The translations under genes and the position numbers were made by a program. A stretch of 22,971 bases of DNA. Source: CAIUSP01 sp040375675. GTDB taxonomy: Bacteria; Actinomycetota; Thermoleophilia; Solirubrobacterales; 70-9. The stretch is from the NCBI GenBank assembly GCA_040375675.1, contig JBEIRY010000023.1, positions 1 through 22,971 on the forward strand, in the 5' to 3' direction. Each line of letters begins with the position of its first letter. The first letter of the stretch is position 1. The notes under the pieces were generated by a model. The model was given only the letters and a program-made list of their open reading frames with translations. It did not search any database and was not told the DNA's origin. Shown piece by piece: positions 14,039 to 21,827 of the stretch.

Positions 14039-15368
14039 GCTCGATCTCGGACACGACTTCGTCGGCCGGGATCCGGCTCTGTTTCAAAGTGTCACGATCG
14101 CGCAGGGTTACCGTTCCGTCTTCCATCGTCTGGCCGTCGATCGTGAGGCAGTACGGGGTCCCGATTTCATCCTGGCGCCGGTAGCGCTTGCCGATCGAGC
14201 CGCCCTCATCGAACTCGGCCGGGACGAGTTGGCGAAGCTGCTGATGGATCTCTCGAGCGCGCTCTGGCATGCCCTCCTTCGAGACCAACGGCAAGACCGC
14301 CACTTTGACCGGAGCGAGCCGAGGGTGGATTCGCAAAACAGTGCGCTCGCGGCCCTCTATCTCCTCGACGTCGTAGGCATCGACCAGGAACGCGAGGGTG
14401 GCCCGGTCGGCTCCGGCGGAGGGCTCGATCACATACGGCACGTAGCGCTCGCCACTTTGCTGGTCGAAGTATTCGAGCTTTTCTCCGGAGAACTCGGCGT
14501 GCTTGGTCAGGTCGTAGTCGCCGCGGTTGGCGACTCCCTCCAACTCAGACCAACCCATCGGGAAGAGATACTCGATATCCGAGGTTGCGCTCGAATAGTG
14601 GGAGAGCTCGTCGGAGCCGTGTTCGCGCAGCCTCAGGTTGTCGGAGCGAATGCCTAGATCGGTGTACCAAGACATCCGATCGTCCATCCAGCGCTTGTGC
14701 CACTCAGGTGCCTCGGCTGGCGGCACGAAGAACTCGATCTCCATCTGCTCGAACTCTCTGGTCCGGAATATGAAGTTTCCCGGGGTGATCTCGTTGCGGA
14801 AGGACTTGCCGATCTGAGCGATACCGAACGGCGGCTTCTTGCGGGCGAACTGGAGGACGTTCTTGAAGTTGACGAAGATTCCCTGAGCGGTTTCTGGTCG
14901 CAGATATACCTCGGCTCCGGATTCGGCCACCGGGCCCATGTGAGTCTTGAACATCAAGTTGAACTGCATCGGGTCCGACAGCTCTCCACCGCAGTTGGGG
15001 CAGACGATCTCTCCCTCGGCGTCCTCGGCGCCGAGCTGTTCCTCGCGCAAGTGGTCCTCGCGCCACCGCCTCTTGCAGTCGCCGAGACATTGCACCAGCG
15101 GGTCTGTGAATCCCTCCAGGTGACCCGAGGCCTCCCAGGTGCGGGGATGCATCAGGATCGCTGCGTCGAGGGCGACCATGTCGTCTCGCTCTTGCACCAC
15201 CGAGCGCCACCACTCGGCCTTGACGTTGTTTTTCAGCAACACGCCGTAGTGTCCGTAGTCGTAAGTGGAGCCGAGCCCACCGTAGATCTCGGATGACTGG
15301 AATATGAAGCCGCGCCTCTTGCAGAGCGCGACGATCTCGTCCAGAGTCAGTTCCTTCGAGTCCGCCAT
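13998..15368 (-). CDS. glyQS: Glycyl-tRNA synthetase, single-subunit dimeric type
   Basis: 456 aa. Class II synthetase charging tRNA-Gly. The N-terminus (IVALCKRRGFIFQSSEIYGG and GSTYDYGHYGVLLKNN) is diagnostic of the alpha2 form rather than the alpha2beta2 form. RPETAQGIF is at 157-165. Motif 2 is GKSFRNEITP (187-196) with FRTREFEQMEIEFF (201-214); motif 3 is in GADRATLAFLVDAY (319-332). The anticodon-binding domain begins near HPRLAPVKVAVLPL (348-361). Cys94, Cys98, Cys123 and Cys126 form an inserted four-cysteine site, probably zinc. ATG 15368 gives the conserved start (MADSKELTLDEIVALC); the frame is open to 15596 but that part is antisense to the neighbour. A TAGGCT box lies ten bases upstream. 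Confidence 0.97.
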   Translation of the reverse strand: MADSKELTLDEIVALCKRRGFIFQSSEIYGGLGSTYDYGHYGVLLKNNVKAEWWRSVVQERDDMVALDAAILMHPRTWEASGHLEGFTDPLVQCLGDCKRRWREDHLREEQLGAEDAEGEIVCPNCGGELSDPMQFNLMFKTHMGPVAESGAEVYLRPETAQGIFVNFKNVLQFARKKPPFGIAQIGKSFRNEITPGNFIFRTREFEQMEIEFFVPPAEAPEWHKRWMDDRMSWYTDLGIRSDNLRLREHGSDELSHYSSATSDIEYLFPMGWSELEGVANRGDYDLTKHAEFSGEKLEYFDQQSGERYVPYVIEPSAGADRATLAFLVDAYDVEEIEGRERTVLRIHPRLAPVKVAVLPLVSKEGMPERAREIHQQLRQLVPAEFDEGGSIGKRYRRQDEIGTPYCLTIDGQTMEDGTVTLRDRDTLKQSRIPADEVVSEIERRLDEPWSPPARA

Positions 15369-15378
15369 ATGACGAAGC

Positions 15379-15392
15379 AGCCTAGAGACAAT
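15379..15392. promoter_or_regulatory. Overlapping divergent -10 boxes for glyQS and the unknown gene
   Basis: On the - strand TAGGCT (15384-15379) is ten bases from the glyQS ATG. On the + strand GACAAT (15387-15392) matches the hexamer used upstream of the FmdB gene. The two boxes are only three bases apart, so the promoters would compete for the same DNA. The + box lies downstream of the ATG at 15369, which argues for a later start of that gene. Confidence 0.4.
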
Positions 15393-15413
15393 CGCACCGA
15401 AGGAACCCGGCCG

Positions 15414-16208
15414 TTGAGGGCGATCGAGTCGATCGATCTCTCTGGAAGCCCGGTGGTGCTGGTCGAGGGTCTGGCTGGAATAGACGAGATCGATGATCTC
15501 GCCGGTTGTTTTGGTGATCAGGATCTGGGATTTCGCCGGCGCTGGGAGTGGGATGCAGGGCCGGACGGCAGGTCGCTGGAAACTGTGATCTTGCATCTGA
15601 CCTTCGGAAGACGCGACAGGGCTTGGAACTTCAGCGTCTTGTTCGACGGGTCCGAGGATTGGGTGATGCCGGTGCTGGTAACGGTTGCGAGCGGTCAGCT
15701 CTTCTCGCTCGCCGATCCTGGCCGGCTCCCGAAGCCGAGCGAGACCGGCGACCGGTTGATCCTTCCCTTGATGCTCGACCTAGACCCTGATTTTCTGGCA
15801 GCGGTCGGCGTGGCATCCGGTGAGGGGCCGATGGAGATGTCGCTCGTCGTCCACACATTCGATCTGCAACAGGAGGCCGAGCAGGCCTGCAGCGAGGCGG
15901 CGACGCTGATCGGGCCCCTCGGGTTCCTCTGGAGGCTCGGGGACGGCAAGGAGTACGTGCTGGTCGCCGTTTGCTTTTCGCGCGAGCGAGCAGAAGCGGC
16001 TGACCGCGCCCTGATGGTGGGTGGCGGGATCCGCGTCACACCGGCTGGTCCGTTGCGCGCTGCAATCGAAGCGAGGCTGTGGCCGGGGGTGGAAGAGGCC
16101 GCAGCCGTTGCGGCAGGTGATCCGGTCTCCTCGGCGCGCGGCGCACTGCTTTTGACCGCAGAGGGTGATTTCGCACCGATGGTGCCGCTAGGTCCCGAGC
16201 CGGTCTGA
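15414..16208 (+). CDS. Protein of unknown function
   Basis: 264 aa from TTG 15414, chosen because AAGGAA lies eight bases upstream and the likely promoter (GACAAT, 15387-15392) is between it and the earlier ATG at 15369, which directly abuts the glyQS start codon. From that ATG it would be 279 aa. I recognise no domain. It reads as a soluble, acidic, mixed alpha/beta protein: Trp-rich strands near RRWEWDAG and RAWNFSVLFDGSEDWVMPVLV, a short SLVVHTFDLQQEAEQACSEA segment, and a later LGPLGFLWRLGDG-like stretch. No signal peptide or membrane helix. It sits head-to-head with glyQS and 12 bp before the FmdB gene. Codon usage is like the neighbours, so it is a resident gene. Confidence 0.8.
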   Translation: MRAIESIDLSGSPVVLVEGLAGIDEIDDLAGCFGDQDLGFRRRWEWDAGPDGRSLETVILHLTFGRRDRAWNFSVLFDGSEDWVMPVLVTVASGQLFSLADPGRLPKPSETGDRLILPLMLDLDPDFLAAVGVASGEGPMEMSLVVHTFDLQQEAEQACSEAATLIGPLGFLWRLGDGKEYVLVAVCFSRERAEAADRALMVGGGIRVTPAGPLRAAIEARLWPGVEEAAAVAAGDPVSSARGALLLTAEGDFAPMVPLGPEPV

Positions 16209-16214
16209 GACAAT
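16209..16214 (+). promoter_or_regulatory. -10 box GACAAT, probable leaderless start for the FmdB gene
   Basis: GACAAT starts one base after the upstream stop codon and is six bases from the ATG at 16221. No ribosome site is present. Confidence 0.4.
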
Positions 16215-16220
16215 CCGACG

Positions 16221-16538
16221 ATGCCGATCTACGAATACCGCTGCAAGAAGGGCCACGAGTTCGAGGTGATCCAGCGGATGAGCGACGATCCCGTGACCGA
16301 GTGCGAGGAGTGCGGCGCGCCGGTCGAGCGGATCTTCAACCCCGTAGCCGTTCACTTCAAGGGTTCCGGTTTCTACACGACCGACTATGCCCGCTCATCC
16401 AAGGGCGGTCAGGGGTCCGGCAAGGATTCGGACTCAGGATCTTCCAAGTCCGAATCGAAGTCAGAGAAGAAGAAAGACTCGAAGAAGTCGGGCAAGGGAA
16501 GCACCTCCTCTGGCGGCGGCAAGGCCAAGACCAGCTAG
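16221..16538 (+). CDS. FmdB-family zinc-ribbon protein
   Basis: 105 aa. The N-terminal ribbon MPIYEYRC...GHEFEV...C..C (Cys8, His12, Cys28, Cys31) with PVERIFNPV is the FmdB/CxxC_CxxC_SSSS pattern; family function is not settled, though regulatory or metal-linked roles are proposed. The conserved 'GSGFYTTDY' segment follows (48-56). Residues 59-105 are a low-complexity Ser/Lys/Gly tail, more extended and basic than many members. It is convergent with the LCP gene, 26 bp between stops. The ATG is probably read from a leaderless message. Confidence 0.93.
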   Translation: MPIYEYRCKKGHEFEVIQRMSDDPVTECEECGAPVERIFNPVAVHFKGSGFYTTDYARSSKGGQGSGKDSDSGSSKSESKSEKKKDSKKSGKGSTSSGGGKAKTS

Positions 16539-16564
16539 GAGTCTCAGGAGTCGGTCGCCGCTAC

Positions 16565-17893
16565 TCAGTAGCCGGGCGAACAGAGCGGCGTGTTGGGCGG
16601 AGGACCGCCCAGGAGTTTTTCGACCTTGGCCCGACACTCGGCCGAGGGGATGATCAGGCTGCCTCCCGGACCAGCGGCGGAGGGCTCGAGCACACTCGAC
16701 TTGCTTTCTGCGAAGACCGATGCGACGGCCAGCTGGGCAAGCGCCGGTGCGCCCATGTCGCTGATGAAAGCCTGAGGTGCCGACCAGCCGATCCAGGGAC
16801 CCTTGATGAAGTTGTAGGGGGCTCGCAGCGGCGAGGTGATCCGGTTCTTGATCCCGTTCAGGATCAGTTGCTGGCGCGCTGCCCGGTCGAGATCGTTCTC
16901 GGCAGGGTTGCAGAGGTTCTCTCTCACGCGTGCGAGCGAGAGCGCCTGCAGCGCGCGGAGCGTCTGCTCGCCCTTCGGCAGGTTTACGCCTTGGCCACCG
17001 TTCTCCTTGCCCCCACCGATCTGCCCGCAGACGCGGCTTGGCAGATCTACCTTGATCCCGCCGAGCGCATCGATGAACTTGATGAAGCCGTCGAAGTCGA
17101 CGATCACCACATGCCCGATGTCGATGCCGAGGAATTGTTCGACGGTCTTGATCGAAAGCGCCGCGTTGCCTTTCGGCGAGGTCGTATTGCAGGCAAAGGC
17201 GGCGTTGATCTTCTGCTCGCCACATCCGGGTATGGAGGCGTAGCTGTCGCGGGGGATCGAGAGTTTCCGGAACGACCCCAAGCCGGCGTGGATCACCATG
17301 ATCGTGTCGGAGCGCGGCGGCGCTCCGGTCAGGGCGCCGGGCTCGTTTGCACCGATCTTCTTGCCTCCTGCAACTGCTTGGGACCCGCGCGTGTCGCCAC
17401 CCAGGATCAACACGTTGGTGCCGGCAAGGAGGAAGGGGTTGCGGCTGAGCTCGGCCTTTGCGCCGTCCGGGAGTTTGCCCTTCTGGATCTGGGCCGAAAC
17501 GACGAAACAGACAGCACTGATCAAGATCCAGCCGAAGAAGGCGACCAGAGCCCAGCGCAGGTAACGCCGCCGCCCTCTGCCGCGCCTTTCAGCTCGCCGT
17601 TTGTCGGCGGTCCTTCCCCGCCGCTTGTCATTCGACTTCTTGCCCTTTTCGAGGCTGGCGACATCCCCGCCCTTGACCACATTCCTCAGACGCCTGCGCG
17701 ACTTGTAGACCGAGTACTCGGGCTCTTTGCCGGCCTTCGACTTGGCTGCGGGCTTCTTCTTTCCGGCCTTGCCCGACTTCTTCGGGGCCTTCTGTTTGCG
17801 CTTGCTGCCGCCCCTTCCATAGACCGTGTACTCGGGTTCGGAGTCGGCTCGGCCACGGCGTTTGGACGGCGGTTCGGTATCAGGGGCCGGCAT
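16565..17893 (-). CDS. LytR-CpsA-Psr (LCP) family cell-wall glycopolymer ligase
   Basis: 442 aa. LCP enzymes transfer undecaprenyl-linked polymers (teichoic acid, arabinogalactan, capsule) to peptidoglycan outside the membrane. One transmembrane helix lies at about 112-134 (LRWALVAFFGWILISAVCFV). The LCP domain follows: LILGGDTRG (162-170), PRSDTIMVI (193-201), SIPRDSYA (212-219), FDGFIKFIDALGGIKVDLP (267-285), LARVREN (320-326) and DLDRAARQQ (334-342), including the Arg/Asp residues that bind the pyrophosphate. Unusual is the 110-residue cytoplasmic region, very rich in Lys/Arg/Gly, with two copies of EPEYxVY (19-25 and 57-63). No C-terminal LytR_C domain. TATTCA stands six bases before ATG 17893. 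Confidence 0.94.
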   Translation of the reverse strand: MPAPDTEPPSKRRGRADSEPEYTVYGRGGSKRKQKAPKKSGKAGKKKPAAKSKAGKEPEYSVYKSRRRLRNVVKGGDVASLEKGKKSNDKRRGRTADKRRAERRGRGRRRYLRWALVAFFGWILISAVCFVVSAQIQKGKLPDGAKAELSRNPFLLAGTNVLILGGDTRGSQAVAGGKKIGANEPGALTGAPPRSDTIMVIHAGLGSFRKLSIPRDSYASIPGCGEQKINAAFACNTTSPKGNAALSIKTVEQFLGIDIGHVVIVDFDGFIKFIDALGGIKVDLPSRVCGQIGGGKENGGQGVNLPKGEQTLRALQALSLARVRENLCNPAENDLDRAARQQLILNGIKNRITSPLRAPYNFIKGPWIGWSAPQAFISDMGAPALAQLAVASVFAESKSSVLEPSAAGPGGSLIIPSAECRAKVEKLLGGPPPNTPLCSPGY

Positions 17894-17899
17894 TGGCTA

Positions 17900-17905
17900 T
17901 GAATA
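17900..17905 (-). promoter_or_regulatory. -10 box TATTCA, probable leaderless start for the LCP gene
   Basis: On the - strand TATTCA (17905-17900) is followed by TAGCCA and ATG 17893: the same box and six-base spacing as the fatty acid hydroxylase gene. The box touches the GTG start of the divergent glucokinase at 17906, so the two 5' ends share only 12 bp. Confidence 0.5.
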
Positions 17906-18895
17906 GTGGCGGATGCCCCTGACGCGCCTAGAGCACTCGAGTTGACTGCGCCTGTCGGCATAGGCGTGGATATAGGCGGGACCAAGATGCTGGTCGGTGC
18001 CGTCGACGACCGGCAGCAGGTTCTGCACCGCTCGCGAAGGCCTACCGGCAAGATCGATCTGGAACAGTTGATCGACGCAATCGTCGAGGAGGTAGAGGCC
18101 GCGCAGAAGGCTGCTCCGGAGGCTTGCGGTGTGGGGCTTGGAGTTCCATGCACGATCGATCGCGAGCAGGGCCTGGTCGTCACCTCGGTCAACCTCCCGA
18201 TCGCCAGCGTGAAGCTGGGCGAGATGGTCGCCGAGCGGATTTCGCTTCCGGTCACGATGGACAACGATGCAAACTGCGCGATGCTCGCCGAGCATCGCTT
18301 TGGCGTAGCGAGCAATGCCCGCAACGCGGTGATGCTTACCCTCGGAACCGGAATCGGCGGTGGGATCGTGATCGACGACCAGATCTATCGCGGTGCGGTC
18401 GGTGCCGCTGCGGAGATCGGGCACCTCGTGGTCGAGGCCGACGGGCGTCGCTGTCACGGAGCCTGCAACGGTGCTGGATGCATCGAGGCGTATGCATCAG
18501 GGACCGCCTTGGGCGAAATCGGGGAGGAGGCAGCGGCTCGCGCACCGGATTCCGCGCTGGCCAAGGCGATTGCCGAAGGCAGCTATCAGGGGGCCGTAAC
18601 CATTCAGGAGGCCGCAAGCGGTGGCGACGAAACAGCGCTTTCCGTATACGCCGATTCGGGGCGCTATCTCGGCGTGGCCTTCGCAAGCCTCGCCAACGTC
18701 TTCAACCCCGAGATGATCGTGATCGGGGGCGGTGCGGCAGCCGCAGGTGACCTGCTGCTGGATCCGGCGCGAGCAGAGTTGCAGCGCCGAGCTCTCAAGC
18801 CGATGAACGAGACCAAGGTGGTCGCCGCTGAACTCGGCCCCGATGCCGGGATGATCGGTGCGGCAGCACTTGCCAGCGAGGAATTTGCGGGATGA
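17906..18895 (+). CDS. ROK-family sugar kinase, probable glucokinase
   Basis: 329 aa. Phosphorylates glucose or a related sugar with ATP in the cytosol. DIGGTK (22-27) is the phosphate motif; GVGLGVPCTID at 75-85; VTMDNDANCAMLAEH (116-130) carries the catalytic Asp121; LGTGIGGGIV (146-155) is the second phosphate loop; GHLVVEADG...CHGACNGAGCIEAYASG (172-199) is the ROK zinc motif with His173, Cys183, Cys187 and Cys192. Spacing is CxxxC rather than the textbook CxCG. VIGGGAAAAGD closes the fold. No helix-turn-helix, so a kinase and not a ROK repressor. The GTG has no ribosome site; a TTG at 17942 could give a 317-residue form starting close to the fold. rsmI follows 7 bp after the stop, probably one operon. 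Confidence 0.92.
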   Translation: MADAPDAPRALELTAPVGIGVDIGGTKMLVGAVDDRQQVLHRSRRPTGKIDLEQLIDAIVEEVEAAQKAAPEACGVGLGVPCTIDREQGLVVTSVNLPIASVKLGEMVAERISLPVTMDNDANCAMLAEHRFGVASNARNAVMLTLGTGIGGGIVIDDQIYRGAVGAAAEIGHLVVEADGRRCHGACNGAGCIEAYASGTALGEIGEEAAARAPDSALAKAIAEGSYQGAVTIQEAASGGDETALSVYADSGRYLGVAFASLANVFNPEMIVIGGGAAAAGDLLLDPARAELQRRALKPMNETKVVAAELGPDAGMIGAAALASEEFAG

Positions 18896-18902
18896 TGAGG
18901 GT

Positions 18903-19724
18903 GTGCCCGGCAAGCTGACAGTCTGTCCCACGCCGATCGGAAACCTCGGGGATATAACCGAGCGCGTTCGAGCCGCGCTCTACGAGGCCGATGTAATCGC
19001 CTGCGAGGACACCCGCAGAGCAGGGCGGCTGCTGGAGTTGATCGATGTCGAAGGCCTGCGGCTGGTCTCTTATCACGAGGGAAACGAGGCGGAGCGGGCT
19101 CGCGAGCTTTCTCAATCGATGGAGCGGGGCGAGAACGTCGCGCTGATCTCCGATGCCGGTACTCCCGGGATCTCCGACCCGGGCTTCAAGTTGATTCACG
19201 AGTGCATCGAGCGCGAGCTCGAGGTCGAGGTGTTGCCCGGCCCGACCTCGATCACGGTTGCCTTGCTCGCCTCCGGCCTGCCAACACACCGTTGGCGGTT
19301 TCAGGGGTTCCTGCCTCGACGAACCGGCGAGCTGGAGCGGGTACTGCAGTCGGCCGATACGACCATCGCCTTCGAATCCCCCAAGCGTCTGTCCGAGTCG
19401 CTGGCCGCACTCGCGAGCCTTGCGCCGGATCGCCCGGCGGCCGTGTGTCGCGAGTTGACCAAGCTGCACGAAGAAGTAGCGCGCGGAACCCTCGGTGAGC
19501 TTTCGAGGCGCTTTCGCGATGAGGTCAGGGGCGAGATCGTGGTGGTCATCGGACCGTCTGCTGGTGGCGCCTCTCCCGATATCGGCTTTGCGGTCGACGC
19601 GCTGAGAGGTCTGGTTCGCTCCGGTGCCCGTCCACGCGCGGCAGCAGGCGTTGTCTCGGCGCTAACCGGCGTACCCGCGAACGAGCTCTACAAACAGTTG
19701 ACCGGCCGGTCTCCGAGGGAGTAG
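18903..19724 (+). CDS. rsmI: 16S rRNA 2'-O-methyltransferase RsmI
   Basis: 273 aa. Uses S-adenosylmethionine to methylate the 2'-OH of C1402 in 16S rRNA. Family signatures: VCPTPIGNLGDIT (7-19), CEDTRRAG (34-41), SYHEGNE (56-62), SDAGTPGISDPG (83-94), LPGPTS and GFLPRR. The C-terminal region with VSALTGVPANELYKQL is the usual small helical domain. GTG 18903 gives the conserved N-terminus; earlier codons overlap the kinase. An AGG sits only two bases from GTG, so translation may depend on coupling to the kinase. metG begins four bases after the stop. Confidence 0.95.
   Translation: MPGKLTVCPTPIGNLGDITERVRAALYEADVIACEDTRRAGRLLELIDVEGLRLVSYHEGNEAERARELSQSMERGENVALISDAGTPGISDPGFKLIHECIERELEVEVLPGPTSITVALLASGLPTHRWRFQGFLPRRTGELERVLQSADTTIAFESPKRLSESLAALASLAPDRPAAVCRELTKLHEEVARGTLGELSRRFRDEVRGEIVVVIGPSAGGASPDIGFAVDALRGLVRSGARPRAAAGVVSALTGVPANELYKQLTGRSPRE
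19717..19721 (+). promoter_or_regulatory. Shine-Dalgarno GGGAG for metG
   Basis: GAGGGAG ends seven bases before ATG 19729 and lies in the last codons of rsmI. It fixes the metG start and shows co-transcription with rsmI. Confidence 0.6.
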
Positions 19725-19728
19725 CCAA

Positions 19729-21237
19729 ATGAGCAGCGAGGGCAACTACTACGTCACCACGCCGATCTATTACGTCAACGGCGCTCCTCACTTGGGACAC
19801 GCTTACTCGACCATCGCCGCCGATGTACTGGCTCGCCACATGAGACAGCGCGGCCGCGATGTCTTCTTCCTCACCGGCACCGACGAGCACGGCGAGCCGG
19901 TTGCGGCAGCGGCTGAGGCCGAGGGCATCACGCCGCAGGAGTTGGCCGATCGCAACGCACCGGCCTTCCGGCAGATGGTGGAGCGCATCGGCGCATCGAA
20001 CGACTTCTTCATCCGCACCACCGATCCCGGCCATATCGAACGGGTCCAGGAGATCGTTCAGCGCGTTCACGACAACGGTTACGTATACGAGGGCTCTTAC
20101 GAAGGCTGGTACTGCGAGCGTTGCGCTGATTTCAAGACCGAGGTCGAATTGGATGAAGGCGATACCTGTCCGATCCACAAGACCGAGTTGGTACGTGAGA
20201 AGGAGGAGAACTGGTTCTTCAAACTCTCCGCCTTTCAAGAGGATCTCGAGAAGCTCTACGCGGAGAACCCCGACTTCGTTGCACCTGACTTTCGCCGCAA
20301 TGAAGCCCTCGCATTCATCAAGCAGGGCTTGCGGGATGTCTCGCTTTCTCGGCCGAAGCTGACCTGGGGCATCCCCGTCCCTTGGGATACCGAGCAGGTG
20401 ATGTATGTCTGGTTCGACGCGTTGCTCAACTACGTAACCGCGCTTGGCTACGCGAGGGAGGGGGAGGATCTGACCGAGAAGTTCTGGCCCGCCCAGATGC
20501 ATGTGCTGGCCAAAGACATCCTCAAGTTCCACGCTGTCTACTGGCCTGCCTTCTTGATGGCAGCGGGACTCGATCTTCCCGATCGGATGTACATCCACGG
20601 GTATCTGCTGCTCGAGGGCCACAAGATGTCGAAGTCTCTCGGCAACACTCTCGACCCCGACGAGGTGATGGATCGATTCGGAGCTGATGCGCTGCGCTAT
20701 TACCTGATGCGCGAGGTTTCCTTTGGCCAGGATGGCCAAGTTTCACCGGAGGGATTCGAGACGCGCTACGAAACCGAACTGGCCAACGACTACGGAAACC
20801 TCGCAAGTCGAACCCTTGCGATGGTCGACCGCTACCGCGAAGGCGTGGTACCGGCGGCAGATGCAGACCCGGATCTGGCGGCGGCATTCGATGGAGTGGT
20901 CGACCGGTTGAGCGTGTTGTTCGACTCAGCCGAGATCAGCAAGGCTCTCGACGAGATCTGGGAGCTGGTCAGACGCCTGAACAGGTTCGTCGAGGAAACC
21001 AAGCCGTGGGAGCTGGCAAAAGATGAGGCCTCCGCGGACGCTCTCGACACTTCGCTCTATTCGCTTGCAGAGGGGTTGAGGGTGGTCACCTTGCTGCTTC
21101 ACCCCTTCATGCCGACCACTACGGCCCGTTTGCTCGATCAGTTGGCGGAGCCTTCGAGAGGCTTGGCCGAGTTCGGCTCTCGCCCCGGAGGCGTGTCTGT
21201 CAGCTCGGGTGATCCGCTCTTTCCGAAGCTCGACTAG
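19729..21237 (+). CDS. metG: Methionyl-tRNA synthetase
   Basis: 502 aa. Class I synthetase charging both initiator and elongator tRNA-Met. The HIGH motif is HLGH (21-24) in YYVNGAPHLGHAYS; KMSKS is at 299-303 (GHKMSKSLGN). The connective peptide holds Cys129, Cys132, Cys147 and His150, so one zinc knuckle is likely, with His replacing the fourth Cys. TDEHGEP (51-57) and WFDALLNYV are as expected. The helical anticodon-binding domain fills about 335-490. The chain ends there: no C-terminal tRNA-binding (EMAP-like) domain, as in the shorter actinobacterial enzymes. Start set by the GGGAG site. Confidence 0.98.
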   Translation: MSSEGNYYVTTPIYYVNGAPHLGHAYSTIAADVLARHMRQRGRDVFFLTGTDEHGEPVAAAAEAEGITPQELADRNAPAFRQMVERIGASNDFFIRTTDPGHIERVQEIVQRVHDNGYVYEGSYEGWYCERCADFKTEVELDEGDTCPIHKTELVREKEENWFFKLSAFQEDLEKLYAENPDFVAPDFRRNEALAFIKQGLRDVSLSRPKLTWGIPVPWDTEQVMYVWFDALLNYVTALGYAREGEDLTEKFWPAQMHVLAKDILKFHAVYWPAFLMAAGLDLPDRMYIHGYLLLEGHKMSKSLGNTLDPDEVMDRFGADALRYYLMREVSFGQDGQVSPEGFETRYETELANDYGNLASRTLAMVDRYREGVVPAADADPDLAAAFDGVVDRLSVLFDSAEISKALDEIWELVRRLNRFVEETKPWELAKDEASADALDTSLYSLAEGLRVVTLLLHPFMPTTTARLLDQLAEPSRGLAEFGSRPGGVSVSSGDPLFPKLD

Positions 21238-21257
21238 ACCGGTTGGAACTCGGCTGT

Positions 21258-21263
21258 TAGGCT
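21258..21263 (+). promoter_or_regulatory. -10 box TAGGCT before the secreted protein gene
   Basis: TAGGCT is ten bases upstream of GTG 21274, the same box and spacing as before glyQS, and close to the TAGACT box before the MMPL gene. It supports an independent promoter for this gene inside the metG-tatD cluster. Confidence 0.4.
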
Positions 21264-21273
21264 CGTCGCGAAA

Positions 21274-21789
21274 GTGTTCAGGGGGGCAGGAGTGAGATCC
21301 GTTCGAAGGCATCTGCTGCAGACGCTCTGCGCTGGCGCAGCGATCACTTCCTGCCTCCTCCTCTTTGCGCCACAGGGGCTGTCTCAACCCCAGAGCCGCG
21401 GGGCATTCAACTCGACCGGCAAGCTCGCGCGACCGTCAGGTGGCCTTTCCGACACAGAGGGGCTGCTGGTTATCTACGAACCGGTGGGCATGAAGCTCCT
21501 GCCGACCCGGAATATCGGCCCGCGTGTCTACTGCTCGGCAGATTGCTCGGTGGGGGCGACGATCAAGCTCGACCTCCCGGGCAAGCGTGACCCCAAGCCG
21601 GCAGTCTTTACCTCCAGCCTGTCCGCGAGCCACATCTACACGGCGACTATTTCGCTGCTGGCAGCCGATCGAGTAAGGCTGCTCAAATCTCTTTCCGCCT
21701 CGAAGCTGGTCGTGGCGATGACCGCAATCGATCAATCACAGCGCACCGACACCGACAAGCGCGTTTTCAAGTTCAGGCTGGCGGGTTAG
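21274..21789 (+). CDS. Secreted protein of unknown function
   Basis: 171 aa. The N-terminus is a signal peptide: basic RSVRRH (8-13), then a hydrophobic stretch to about 33 (LLQTLCAGAAITSCLLLFAP) and a likely cut near LSQPQS (36-41). The mature part has VYCSADCSVGATIKLDLPG (85-103), then SASHIYTATISLLAADRVRLL and LVVAMTAIDQSQRTDTDKR. This layout, a CxxxC pair at the first strand of a small beta-sandwich, is common in Thermoleophilia surface proteins, but no function is known. The TAGGCT spacing favours GTG 21274; GTG 21292, with GGGGGG five bases upstream, is an equal alternative removing six residues. It stands between metG and tatD, which are usually adjacent. Confidence 0.8.
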   Translation: MFRGAGVRSVRRHLLQTLCAGAAITSCLLLFAPQGLSQPQSRGAFNSTGKLARPSGGLSDTEGLLVIYEPVGMKLLPTRNIGPRVYCSADCSVGATIKLDLPGKRDPKPAVFTSSLSASHIYTATISLLAADRVRLLKSLSASKLVVAMTAIDQSQRTDTDKRVFKFRLAG

Positions 21790-21815
21790 TCGCCTCAAAG
21801 CATCTGACGCGCTCC

Positions 21816-21821
21816 TAGACT
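21816..21821 (+). promoter_or_regulatory. -10 box TAGACT, probable leaderless start for tatD
   Basis: TAGACT is followed by GCGGGC and GTG 21828. The six-base spacing puts transcription start on the start codon; no ribosome site is present. Confidence 0.5.
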
Positions 21822-21827
21822 GCGGGC

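Noticed and set aside
15369..15596. 76-residue N-terminal extension of glycyl-tRNA synthetase
   Set aside because: The conserved N-terminus begins at ATG 15368; the upstream residues are antisense to the divergent gene and cross the putative promoter.
16301..17902. A 533-codon open frame on the + strand opposite the LCP gene
   Set aside because: It is antisense to a gene with clear LCP motifs and also overlaps the FmdB gene; composition is typical of a shadow frame in G/C-rich DNA.
19546..20739. A 397-codon - strand frame opposite metG
   Set aside because: It mirrors methionyl-tRNA synthetase codons, shows no known motif and has no ribosome site or promoter.
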